From an uncultured Clostridia bacterium (lineage in GTDB: Bacteria > Bacillota > Clostridia > TANB77 > CAG-508), in the NCBI GenBank assembly GCA_944387425.1, contig CALXEV010000016.1, forward strand, positions 1-37,305: a DNA stretch of 37,305 bases. Direction: 5' to 3'. Positions 17,401 through 22,718 of the stretch are shown one piece after another. Made by a program: the position numbers and the translations under genes. The notes below the pieces were generated by a model that did no database searches, had not been told where the DNA came from, and worked only from the letters and a program-made list of their open reading frames with translations. Every line of letters starts with the position of its first letter. Position 1 is the first letter of the stretch.

Positions 17401-17861
17401 GAAAGAAAAAACAACCAGACTATATAGTAGTGTTTAGAAAAGATGGAAAAATTCCTAACATTGATAAAGCTAAAAAAGCATCTAAAGATTTTGAAGGATT
17501 ACCTATTGTAGTAATAGATGTAGATGAGTGCTTAGCAAGTGAAAGAAAAAAAGCAGAAGAGATGTTTGAAGAATATAAAAAAACGAGTGATCCACAAGTT
17601 GGAATTAAATTACTAGAAAAGTTAAGAAATAATAGAGTAACAGATTATGATTTTTGTAGAGATACTGATATGGATAAGACTTTACAGAGTTTAAAAGATC
17701 AAAAAAGTAGAAAAGAAGCGGATGTTTCAATGGAAGATTTAGAAGAAATATATGGAGAAGTAAGTGGAAAAGAAAGACAAGAAGAAACAGGAAAAATAAA
17801 AATGGTATATGAAAGAATAAGAATGATAAAAGGAAGAAAGGATAATAGTGATGGAAGATAA
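14409..17861 (+). CDS. 1150-residue solenoid-repeat protein with unknown C-terminal domain
   Basis: Acidic N-terminus (residues 1-80), then about ten tandem 30-residue repeats (roughly 222-525) of the type YIKQVIENREQYG followed by IVELLKYLNDPE. Each would fold as a helix pair, giving an alpha-solenoid for protein binding. Residues 530-850 are helical and charged. The C-terminal part (about 860-1085) is a separate globular domain: NAGTDFKMIITSVGAFY, then GSQHFCASYIRNDML, PHICYGFCEMAED, MLSGPMDLASSG, YNEMDFRRIQ, PDYIVVFRKDG and LPIVVIDVDECL. The Cys, His and Asp residues in these blocks look like active-site or metal candidates. I recall this domain ending large unannotated proteins of gut Firmicutes, without a named function. 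No signal peptide or membrane helix, so cytosolic. Co-transcribed with 13940 and perhaps 17851. An effector, toxin or antiviral sensor role is possible but not shown. Confidence 0.8.
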   Translation: MENSDIDVLIGMLEDGIDAGYDEYDDITYYNFKREYESSNEIKSLLDKIGVKYRKEFDDDLDEFDLSDENLIIDYGEEQKIKDWLKSNKKQLMEYLKTKDKKTIGRFALIFGEALDEDLLKEIINSYNIEQDEFYNYDEYDKFGLDRYQRGKILTFIKDSEYLKYALKNSEDLNINIDNFVYVHILKSINDVSQIKSYIEKAESHNNYGIVELVISLNEPDYTKKIIEEREKYGLDEIAILELLKNLNDHEFIKQIIENTEQYAIDSYCIVELLKYLNDHKYIKQVIESREQYGVNDANIVELLKYLKDHKYIKQVIENAEKYAIDGHYIVQLLEYLNNPEYIKQIIDSEDQHAIDGHDIVELLKYINEPEYTKRVIENREQYGLDVGNILELLKSLNNPEYIKQVIENREQYGVNGNDIVELLRYLKDPVYIKKIIEARQQYGLDYNNILNIIPYLDDIEYSKKIVKEIIENREQYGINNREIVWQIKNLNDLEYAKKIIENRERYGLDEYDVIEVLKSFKYNTDFIKDCIKNRKKFNLSGLEKKLFGLAIEIMNKDTLKEIIINRKEYELSAEDLKDLAFENFSGEELLEFIDKEVSEIYRNKYASIEFIKENISRFLEIEGVSTIKDVLFQMSEKNEEIFKGNFDILNERYINILGVEKVNQISCYFDIANIVRGLNDGELRLLGKVLDKYMDMTKGEEWTPLAKKILENIGSYKELVSNLKENENISIDKLIPILIHSNNFDIKTIEDVENFQEIKRKKCEELINGEAVEEKQKAVLLKVFGQGMRETKKIISRYGEDIDEIEDEDLKAYMKSLQEILKIKNPEVLKEIFEQVEELETINPLLMERMLKTEYCKLYNGDLFNLKNAEKLPDGENVYNAGTDFKMIITSVGAFYTNNSVIDYKKDWNKPKIGSQHFCASYIRNDMLGHAPVPHICYGFCEMAEDSLMLSGPMDLASSGVSFESTARRNERYLAPNNQIAKTIRYNEMDFRRIQKGKKKQPDYIVVFRKDGKIPNIDKAKKASKDFEGLPIVVIDVDECLASERKKAEEMFEEYKKTSDPQVGIKLLEKLRNNRVTDYDFCRDTDMDKTLQSLKDQKSRKEADVSMEDLEEIYGEVSGKERQEETGKIKMVYERIRMIKGRKDNSDGR
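15072..15983 (+). repeat. tandem 90-bp coding repeats
   Basis: Repeat units begin at 15072, 15162, 15252, 15342, 15432, 15522, 15612, 15702, 15792 and 15894. All are 90 bases except the ninth, which is 102 bases (four extra residues, KEII). DNA identity between neighbours is high (ATAAAACAAGTAATAGAAA recurs), which points to recent expansion and possible copy-number variation between strains. Confidence 0.85.
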
Positions 17862-17964
17862 AGAAAAAGAAGAAAGAATAAAAAAAGAATATGGTGATAC
17901 TTCTAGAAAAATATTAGAAATAATAAATAAAAATAAAGAAGAAAAAGAAGAAAACGAAAGATAA
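17851..17964 (+). CDS. possible 37-residue highly charged peptide
   Basis: ATG at 17851 overlaps the end of the solenoid gene by 11 bases and has AGGAAGAAAGG just upstream. The product is almost entirely Glu/Lys/Arg with a central YGDTSRKILEIIN, and would be a single charged helix. It could be a real translationally coupled small gene, or a chance frame in purine-rich DNA. Confidence 0.4.
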   Translation: MEDKEKEERIKKEYGDTSRKILEIINKNKEEKEENER

Positions 17965-17968
17965 AAAC

Positions 17969-17997
17969 TTGCAAATTTTATGTAAAAGTAGTATAAT
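17969..17997 (+). promoter_or_regulatory. promoter of the 46-residue microprotein
   Basis: TTGCAA (17969-17974), a 17-base spacer and a perfect TATAAT (17992-17997). In the leader, AGTACC (18002-18007) can pair with GGTACT (18035-18040), which overlaps the edge of the AGGAGGT ribosome binding site. Confidence 0.6.
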
Positions 17998-18043
17998 AAT
18001 AAGTACCGTGATTTTTCACAAAATAAAATGAGGAGGTACTATT

Positions 18044-18184
18044 ATGCAAGAAGCACCTGAACTGTTCGAGTTGTTTTTTACTATTATGAAGGTATCTGCT
18101 GGTTTTATGATTGCCGGTCTGGTACTCATACCTATTGGGCTTATTGCAATGATTATAGAGAAAATCTATAATCGGTACCACTAA
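18044..18184 (+). CDS. 46-residue single-helix membrane microprotein
   Basis: Starts with a textbook AGGAGGT six bases upstream. Residues 1-12 are polar and acidic (MQEAPELFELFF). Residues 13-38 are one long hydrophobic helix (SAGFMIAGLVLIPIGLIAMI), and the tail EKIYNRYH is basic. With its own promoter and a strong terminator it is a complete one-gene unit. It is richer in G+C (GCCGGTCTGGTACTC) than its surroundings. It may be a regulatory small membrane protein or a toxin-like peptide. No antisense promoter was seen, so a type I toxin is not supported. No family recognised. Confidence 0.65.
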   Translation: MQEAPELFELFFTIMKVSAGFMIAGLVLIPIGLIAMIIEKIYNRYH

Positions 18185-18230
18185 ATCAGAGAGGGGACTT
18201 CTTATATAGAAGTTTCCCTCTCTGATTTTT
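18184..18230. terminator. strong, probably bidirectional terminator
   Basis: AATCAGAGAGGGG-ACTTCT pairs with AGAAGT-TTCCCTCTCTGATT around a short loop, with a T run on the plus side and A's before the left arm. It lies between the convergent microprotein gene and the Crp/Fnr gene and can end both transcripts. Confidence 0.85.
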
Positions 18231-18861
18231 ATTTATATAACAAAGTTATCCTTCTACCGTTAATTTTAATAAATTTATCTTCTTTTAGTCGTTTTAATTC
18301 TCTAAACATAGCAGATCTATTAACAGCAAGATAATCAGCCAATTCTCTAAGTGAAAAATCTAAATTAATATTTCTCAAAAAAGTTTTATTATATTCTATC
18401 TCGAAAAATTTTAGCAATTTTTCACGTATTTGCTTTTTCTCCAAAATTTCAATTCTCTCATTACTTTCTTTAAACTTAGAATTAATAATATCAAATAAAT
18501 TTCTAAAAAACACATTAAAATAACTATATTTAATATTTATAGGATTTATTAATTTATCATAATCAATAACTACAACTTGGGTATCTTCTTTAGCAATAAT
18601 TTGACAATCTTCTCGATTAGTTCCAGAAATATTAGAGCCAAAAATACTATCTTTTACAAGTTGTTCACTCACAATCTCATCACCATTATATTCAATATTA
18701 TTAATTTGAGCTGAACCTTCTAAAATAATTCCGATAATATTTTCATTTTTTATAGTAGGCAAAATTTCTTCATTTTTAGCGAATTTAAAGATGTGAACTC
18801 CTAATAAATTAAACAATTTATTTCTTTGAAATGGTGTTAAATCTTCAAAAGGACTCTTCAT
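18229..18861 (-). CDS. Crp/Fnr-family transcription regulator
   Basis: 210 residues. The N-terminal half is a cyclic-nucleotide-binding-type beta barrel (IGIILEGSAQINN, GDEIVSEQLVKDSIFG). A long dimer helix (about 110-145) is followed by a winged helix-turn-helix: FSLRELADYLAVNRSAMFRELKRLKEDKFI. It has only one cysteine, so it cannot hold the Fnr iron-sulfur cluster, and the ligand is unknown. It is divergent from nrdDG across an 83-base gap (116 bases to the nrdD start). The palindrome at 18901-18916 overlaps its own -35 and sits where an activator of nrdD would bind, suggesting it represses itself and switches on anaerobic dNTP synthesis. Ribosome binding site GGAGGGG. Confidence 0.85.
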   Translation of the reverse strand: MKSPFEDLTPFQRNKLFNLLGVHIFKFAKNEEILPTIKNENIIGIILEGSAQINNIEYNGDEIVSEQLVKDSIFGSNISGTNREDCQIIAKEDTQVVVIDYDKLINPINIKYSYFNVFFRNLFDIINSKFKESNERIEILEKKQIREKLLKFFEIEYNKTFLRNINLDFSLRELADYLAVNRSAMFRELKRLKEDKFIKINGRRITLLYK

Positions 18862-18879
18862 AAAAACCCCTCCAAAAGA

Positions 18880-18908
18880 ATTTTATCAAAAAATCAAAAA
18901 AGGTGCAA
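18880..18908 (-). promoter_or_regulatory. promoter of the Crp/Fnr gene
   Basis: On the minus strand TTGCAC (18908-18903), a 17-base spacer and TAAAAT (18885-18880). The -35 is part of the shared palindrome. Confidence 0.6.
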
Positions 18909-18916
18909 GTGCAACT
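18901..18916. promoter_or_regulatory. candidate Crp/Fnr operator
   Basis: AGGTGCAAGTGCAACT, an imperfect palindrome with core TGCA-AG-TGCA. Its centre (about 18908.5) is about 42 bases before the likely nrdD transcription start (around 18951), the class II activator position. It also covers the -35 of the divergent regulator gene. Confidence 0.5.
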
Positions 18917-18938
18917 TTTCTATTTTTGATATTATTGA

Positions 18939-18944
18939 TATAAA
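18939..18944 (+). promoter_or_regulatory. -10 element of nrdDG
   Basis: TATAAA with no recognisable -35 seventeen bases upstream (TTTTCT). A weak -35 is usual for activator-dependent promoters. Confidence 0.45.
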
Positions 18945-18977
18945 ATGAGTATAAAAATAGAGGGAGGAACAAAAGAA

Positions 18978-21170
18978 ATGAAAATTGTAAAAAGAGATGG
19001 ACACATTGTAGATTATGATTCAGATAAGATTAGAGTAGCAATAGGAAAAGCCAACAACGAAGTTAGGGGAAAAGAAAAAGCGACAAAAGAAGAAATTGAA
19101 GAGATTATAAAATACATTGAAGATTTAAACAAAAAAAGAATATTAGTTGAAGATATTCAAGACATAATTGAAGAGAAATTAATGGAATTTGATAAATATC
19201 AATTAGCCAAAAAATATATAACATATAGATATACAAGAGAATTAGTAAGAAAAGCAAATACTACAGATAAATCAATAAAAGAACTAATAGAAGGAGAAAA
19301 TGAGTATTGGAATAATGAAAATTCTAATAAAAATGCACAAGTAGTAACAACTCAAAGAGATTATTTGGCAGGAATAACAAGTACAGATATAACAAGAAGA
19401 TTTTTACTTCCAGAAGACGTAGTAGAAGCACATGATAAAGGTATAATTCATTTTCATGATGCAGATTATTTTGCACAAAATGCTTTACACAATTGTGAAT
19501 TAATAAACTTAGATGATATGTTACAAAATGGAACGGTCATCAATGGAGTTATGATAGAAAAACCTCACAGATTTATCACAGCAGCAACAATTGCAACTCA
19601 AATAATACTTGCAGTTACATCATCAAGCTATGGTGGAGCTACAGTATCACTTACACATTTAGCACCATTTGTAAGAAGTAGTTATGAGAAATATTATAAA
19701 AAATATAAAGATAGAAAATTAAGCAAAGAAGAATGTGAAAAATTCGCAAAAGAAGACACAAGAAAAGAAGTTGCAGACGGAGTACAAACATTTAATTATC
19801 AAGTAAACTCAATGACAAACACAAATGGGCAAGCACCATTTTTATCAGTATGTATGTATTTAGGTGAAACAGATGAATATAAAGAAGAATTAGCAATGAT
19901 AATTGAAGAATTCTTAAAACAAAGAATATTAGGATTTAAAAATGAAAAAGGAGTATATATAACTCCAGCATTCCCAAAACTTCTATATATTCTTGAAGAA
20001 GACAATATTCATGAAAAAAGTAAATACTGGTATTTAACAAAACTTGCTGCAGAATGTACAGCAAAAAGAATGGTTCCAGATTATATTTCAGAAAAAGTAA
20101 TGAAAGAATTAAAGAAAAATGAATTAGGTGATGGAGAATGTTACCCATGTATGGGATGTAGATCATTCTTAACACCAGATAGAACAATGAGCATCGGAAA
20201 CATAGCAAAAGCAAAAAACTATGTAAAAGGAAAAGGTAAATATTACGGAAGATTTAATCAAGGTGTTGTAACAATTAATTTACCTGATGTGGCACTTTCA
20301 GCTCGTGGAGATATGGATAAATTCTGGGAAATATTTGATGAAAGACTTGAATTATGTCATAAAGCATTACAAATAAGACATAAAAGATTAAGTAATGCAA
20401 CAAGTGATGTAGCACCTATTTTATGGCAACATGGTGCATTAGCAAGATTAGAAAAAGGAGAATCTATACATGAATTACTACATCATGGATATTCAACAAT
20501 ATCACTTGGTTATGCAGGATTATATGAATGTGTTAAAGTTATGACAGGACATTCTCACACAGATAATGGTGTAGGAAAAGAATTTGGATTAAAAGTAATG
20601 CAACATTTGAATGATGCAACCGCAAAATGGAAAAAAGAAGAAGATATAGATTATTCTGTTTATGGTTCACCAATTGAATCAACAACATATAAATTTGCAA
20701 AATGTTTAAAAGAAAGATTTGGAACAATAAAAGGAATTACAGATAGAGGATATATAACAAATTCATACCATGTTCCAGTATTTGAAGAAATAGACGCATT
20801 TTCTAAATTAAAACTAGAAAGTGAATTCCAAAGATTAAGTCCAGGTGGTGCAATTTCTTATATAGAAACTCCAAACCTACAAAATAATTTAGATGCTATA
20901 ATAGAAGTTATAAAATTCATATATGATAATATTATGTATGCAGAACTTAATACAAAATCAGACTATTGTCAAAAATGTGGATATACAGGGGAAATCTTAA
21001 TAGATGATAACTTAGAATGGTATTGCCCAAACTGTGGTAATAGAGATCACAATACATTAAATGTAGCTAGACGTACTTGTGGATATATTGGAACAAACTT
21101 CTGGAATAAAGGTAGAACACAAGAAATTAAAGAAAGAGTTCTACATCTTGATAATAAGGTGGCTGAATAA
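18978..21170 (+). CDS. nrdD: anaerobic (class III) ribonucleoside-triphosphate reductase
   Basis: 730 residues, usual length. Start set at 18978 (MKIVKRDGHIVDYD) because GGGAGGA lies just upstream and the sequence then begins as an ATP cone (about 1-90), the dATP/ATP allosteric module. The catalytic barrel follows, with HFHDADYF, GECYPCMGCRSFL and NLPDVALSARGD. Near the end is a zinc site, YCQKCGY and YCPNCGN, then RRTCGYIG with the radical Gly702 and the tail KGRTQEIKERV. It reduces NTPs to dNTPs without oxygen, using formate as reductant in the known enzymes, after NrdG generates the glycyl radical. nrdG follows two bases later. Likely regulated by the divergent Crp/Fnr protein; no NrdR box was recognised. 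Confidence 0.97.
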   Translation: MKIVKRDGHIVDYDSDKIRVAIGKANNEVRGKEKATKEEIEEIIKYIEDLNKKRILVEDIQDIIEEKLMEFDKYQLAKKYITYRYTRELVRKANTTDKSIKELIEGENEYWNNENSNKNAQVVTTQRDYLAGITSTDITRRFLLPEDVVEAHDKGIIHFHDADYFAQNALHNCELINLDDMLQNGTVINGVMIEKPHRFITAATIATQIILAVTSSSYGGATVSLTHLAPFVRSSYEKYYKKYKDRKLSKEECEKFAKEDTRKEVADGVQTFNYQVNSMTNTNGQAPFLSVCMYLGETDEYKEELAMIIEEFLKQRILGFKNEKGVYITPAFPKLLYILEEDNIHEKSKYWYLTKLAAECTAKRMVPDYISEKVMKELKKNELGDGECYPCMGCRSFLTPDRTMSIGNIAKAKNYVKGKGKYYGRFNQGVVTINLPDVALSARGDMDKFWEIFDERLELCHKALQIRHKRLSNATSDVAPILWQHGALARLEKGESIHELLHHGYSTISLGYAGLYECVKVMTGHSHTDNGVGKEFGLKVMQHLNDATAKWKKEEDIDYSVYGSPIESTTYKFAKCLKERFGTIKGITDRGYITNSYHVPVFEEIDAFSKLKLESEFQRLSPGGAISYIETPNLQNNLDAIIEVIKFIYDNIMYAELNTKSDYCQKCGYTGEILIDDNLEWYCPNCGNRDHNTLNVARRTCGYIGTNFWNKGRTQEIKERVLHLDNKVAE

Positions 21171-21172
21171 TT

Positions 21173-21664
21173 ATGAGATACAATTTAATTAGAAAAATGG
21201 ACATATCAAATGGACCAGGTGTAAGAGTATCAGTATTTATGCAAGGATGCAGTTTTCATTGTAAAAATTGTTTCAATTTTGAAACTTGGGACTTTGAGGG
21301 TGGAAAAGAATTTAATGATGAAACAATAGAAAAAATCTTAAACTTATGTGGTCAAAATTATGTAGAAGGTTTATCAATTTTAGGAGGAGAACCAATGCAT
21401 CCAACTAACATTGAAGGAACTACAAAACTTGCTAAAGCATTTAAAGAAAAATATCCTAATAAGAGTATATGGGTATGGTCTGGTTTTCTATATGACAGAG
21501 ATTTAAAAGATAAAGAAGTTTTAAAATATATTGATGTTTTAGTAGATGGTCAATATGTTGACGAATTACATGACCCAACATTAAAATGGAGAGGTTCATC
21601 AAATCAAAGAGTAATAGATGTAAAGAAAACTTTACAAAATAAAGATATTGTATTATATGAGTAA
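21173..21664 (+). CDS. nrdG: anaerobic ribonucleotide reductase activating protein
   Basis: 163 residues, radical-SAM activase. The cluster motif CSFHCKNC (about residues 25-32) is the canonical CxxxCxxC, followed by FNFETWDFEGG. SILGGEP is the GGE motif that contacts S-adenosylmethionine. IWVWSGF and DVLVDGQYV are further family blocks. It uses a [4Fe-4S] cluster to place the radical on Gly702 of NrdD. The gene starts two bases after nrdD stops and is closed by the terminator at 21666. Confidence 0.97.
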   Translation: MRYNLIRKMDISNGPGVRVSVFMQGCSFHCKNCFNFETWDFEGGKEFNDETIEKILNLCGQNYVEGLSILGGEPMHPTNIEGTTKLAKAFKEKYPNKSIWVWSGFLYDRDLKDKEVLKYIDVLVDGQYVDELHDPTLKWRGSSNQRVIDVKKTLQNKDIVLYE

Positions 21665-21665
21665 A

Positions 21666-21703
21666 AAAGAGAGGCTCGCAAGTCAGGATGCGAACCTCTC
21701 TTT
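21666..21703 (+). terminator. terminator of nrdDG
   Basis: AAAGAGAGGCTCGCA pairs with TGCGAACCTCTCTTT with one mismatch, eight-base loop. The A and T runs at both ends make it potentially bidirectional, ending the convergent gene at 21734 as well. Confidence 0.8.
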
Positions 21704-21733
21704 AATTAATTGATATTCATATTGTGATGACTA

Positions 21734-22030
21734 TCATGCCAACTTTTCGGCATATTCGTGGCAGTACTTCTTAATGAACTTTTCGAGCTTCATACCATTG
21801 CCGTGGAGTTCGTTGCCGGTAAGAGCAACGAGGCGGGAGATGTCCTTAGAGATAAAGGTACATACTTCATTGCCATCCTCGTCAGTGACCAAAAGGCAAT
21901 GAGCCTTTTTGATGTCATAGTAAGACGAACGATAGACAATGGAGACACCGCCCTCTTTGTAGGCATCATAGAGTTCTTTCTGGGTCTCAATGCTGAGACT
22001 AACCAGTTTTCCATCTTTTGCTTTAATCAT
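21734..22030 (-). CDS. 98-residue protein of unknown function, GC-rich
   Basis: Start placed at 22030 (MIKAKDGKLVSLSIETQ) because GGAGGT lies just upstream of that ATG. Soluble and mixed alpha/beta: VSIVYRSSYYDIKKAHCLLV, EDGNEVCTFISKDISRLVAL, then a helical end (KFIKKYCHEYAEKL). No family recognised. Roughly half of its bases are G or C by inspection, far above the rest of the window, with codons such as GCC, GGC, CTC and CGC. Recent transfer is likely. It has its own promoter (22120-22148). Confidence 0.65.
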   Translation of the reverse strand: MIKAKDGKLVSLSIETQKELYDAYKEGGVSIVYRSSYYDIKKAHCLLVTDEDGNEVCTFISKDISRLVALTGNELHGNGMKLEKFIKKYCHEYAEKLA

Positions 22031-22119
22031 GGTTTTTACCTCCATATTGCAATACAGTGTTGTTTAAACATCCATCCTGACTAAATGGAAACATATTGTG
22101 ACAATTAGTCAACTCTTTA

Positions 22120-22148
22120 ATTATAACATAAATGAATGGAAATTTCAA
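22120..22148 (-). promoter_or_regulatory. promoter of the GC-rich small gene
   Basis: On the minus strand TTGAAA (22148-22143), a 17-base spacer and TATAAT (22125-22120). The leader to the ATG is about 85 bases. Confidence 0.65.
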
Positions 22149-22175
22149 CCATTTTTTGTAAAATCTTTGAAAGCT

Positions 22176-22655
22176 TTATAAAACAGCACCTAATACTAGA
22201 ATTCCAAAATTATCATAATAAATTTTATCAAATTGTGTAATAGGTAAAGGATTAGTTCCAAGTCCAACCTCTACAGTATATCCTGGCCTATTGTAATTTT
22301 GAATAAACCAATCTTTATATCCTGCAAAACTAGAATTATAAGGAGTACTTTCAAGTGAATAACCACTAACTGAAGAAAATCGAGTTCCAATATATAATGC
22401 TTTAGGAGGATTATAATTTTGAAATTGCCAGTAAATAACTTCACCTTGTGAATGATATGCTAAAATTAGACGGAAATTATGTTGCAATGTAAAGTTATAT
22501 ACAGCTAATGATTCTGGCTCTGTAAGTGGACCATCTCCAACAAAATCTCGAGGAGCAGGTGTTGTAAATCCTTGCGAAAATTTTATTTCCTTTGCTTGTT
22601 CCCAACCTGCAGGAAATTGGAGGTTTAAATCCACACCTGTGGATTTTAAAATATG
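22176..22655 (-). pseudogene. C-terminal half of an M14 zinc carboxypeptidase
   Basis: The frame carries GVDLNLQFPAGWEQAKEI, the substrate-arginine region of M14 peptidases (compare GVDLNRN), then PLTEPESLAVYNFT, the third zinc ligand in ILAYHSQGEVIYW and the general-base glutamate in YTVEVGLGTNPLP. The N-terminal half with the first zinc ligands (HxxE) is missing. Upstream of about 22655 the frame runs into AT-rich sequence that serves as the promoter of the uvrA-like gene. Relatives are gamma-D-glutamyl-meso-diaminopimelate peptidases, which trim wall peptides. This copy cannot be active. Confidence 0.8.
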
Positions 22656-22669
22656 CCAACCACACACTA

Positions 22670-22698
22670 TTGATAGTATTAATATTAGATGATATAAT
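22670..22698 (+). promoter_or_regulatory. promoter of the uvrA-like gene
   Basis: TTGATA (22670-22675), a 17-base spacer and a perfect TATAAT (22693-22698). The leader is very short: GGAGG at 22706-22710 and ATG at 22719. Confidence 0.7.
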
Positions 22699-22718
22699 GT
22701 GATTTGGAGGTAACTAAC

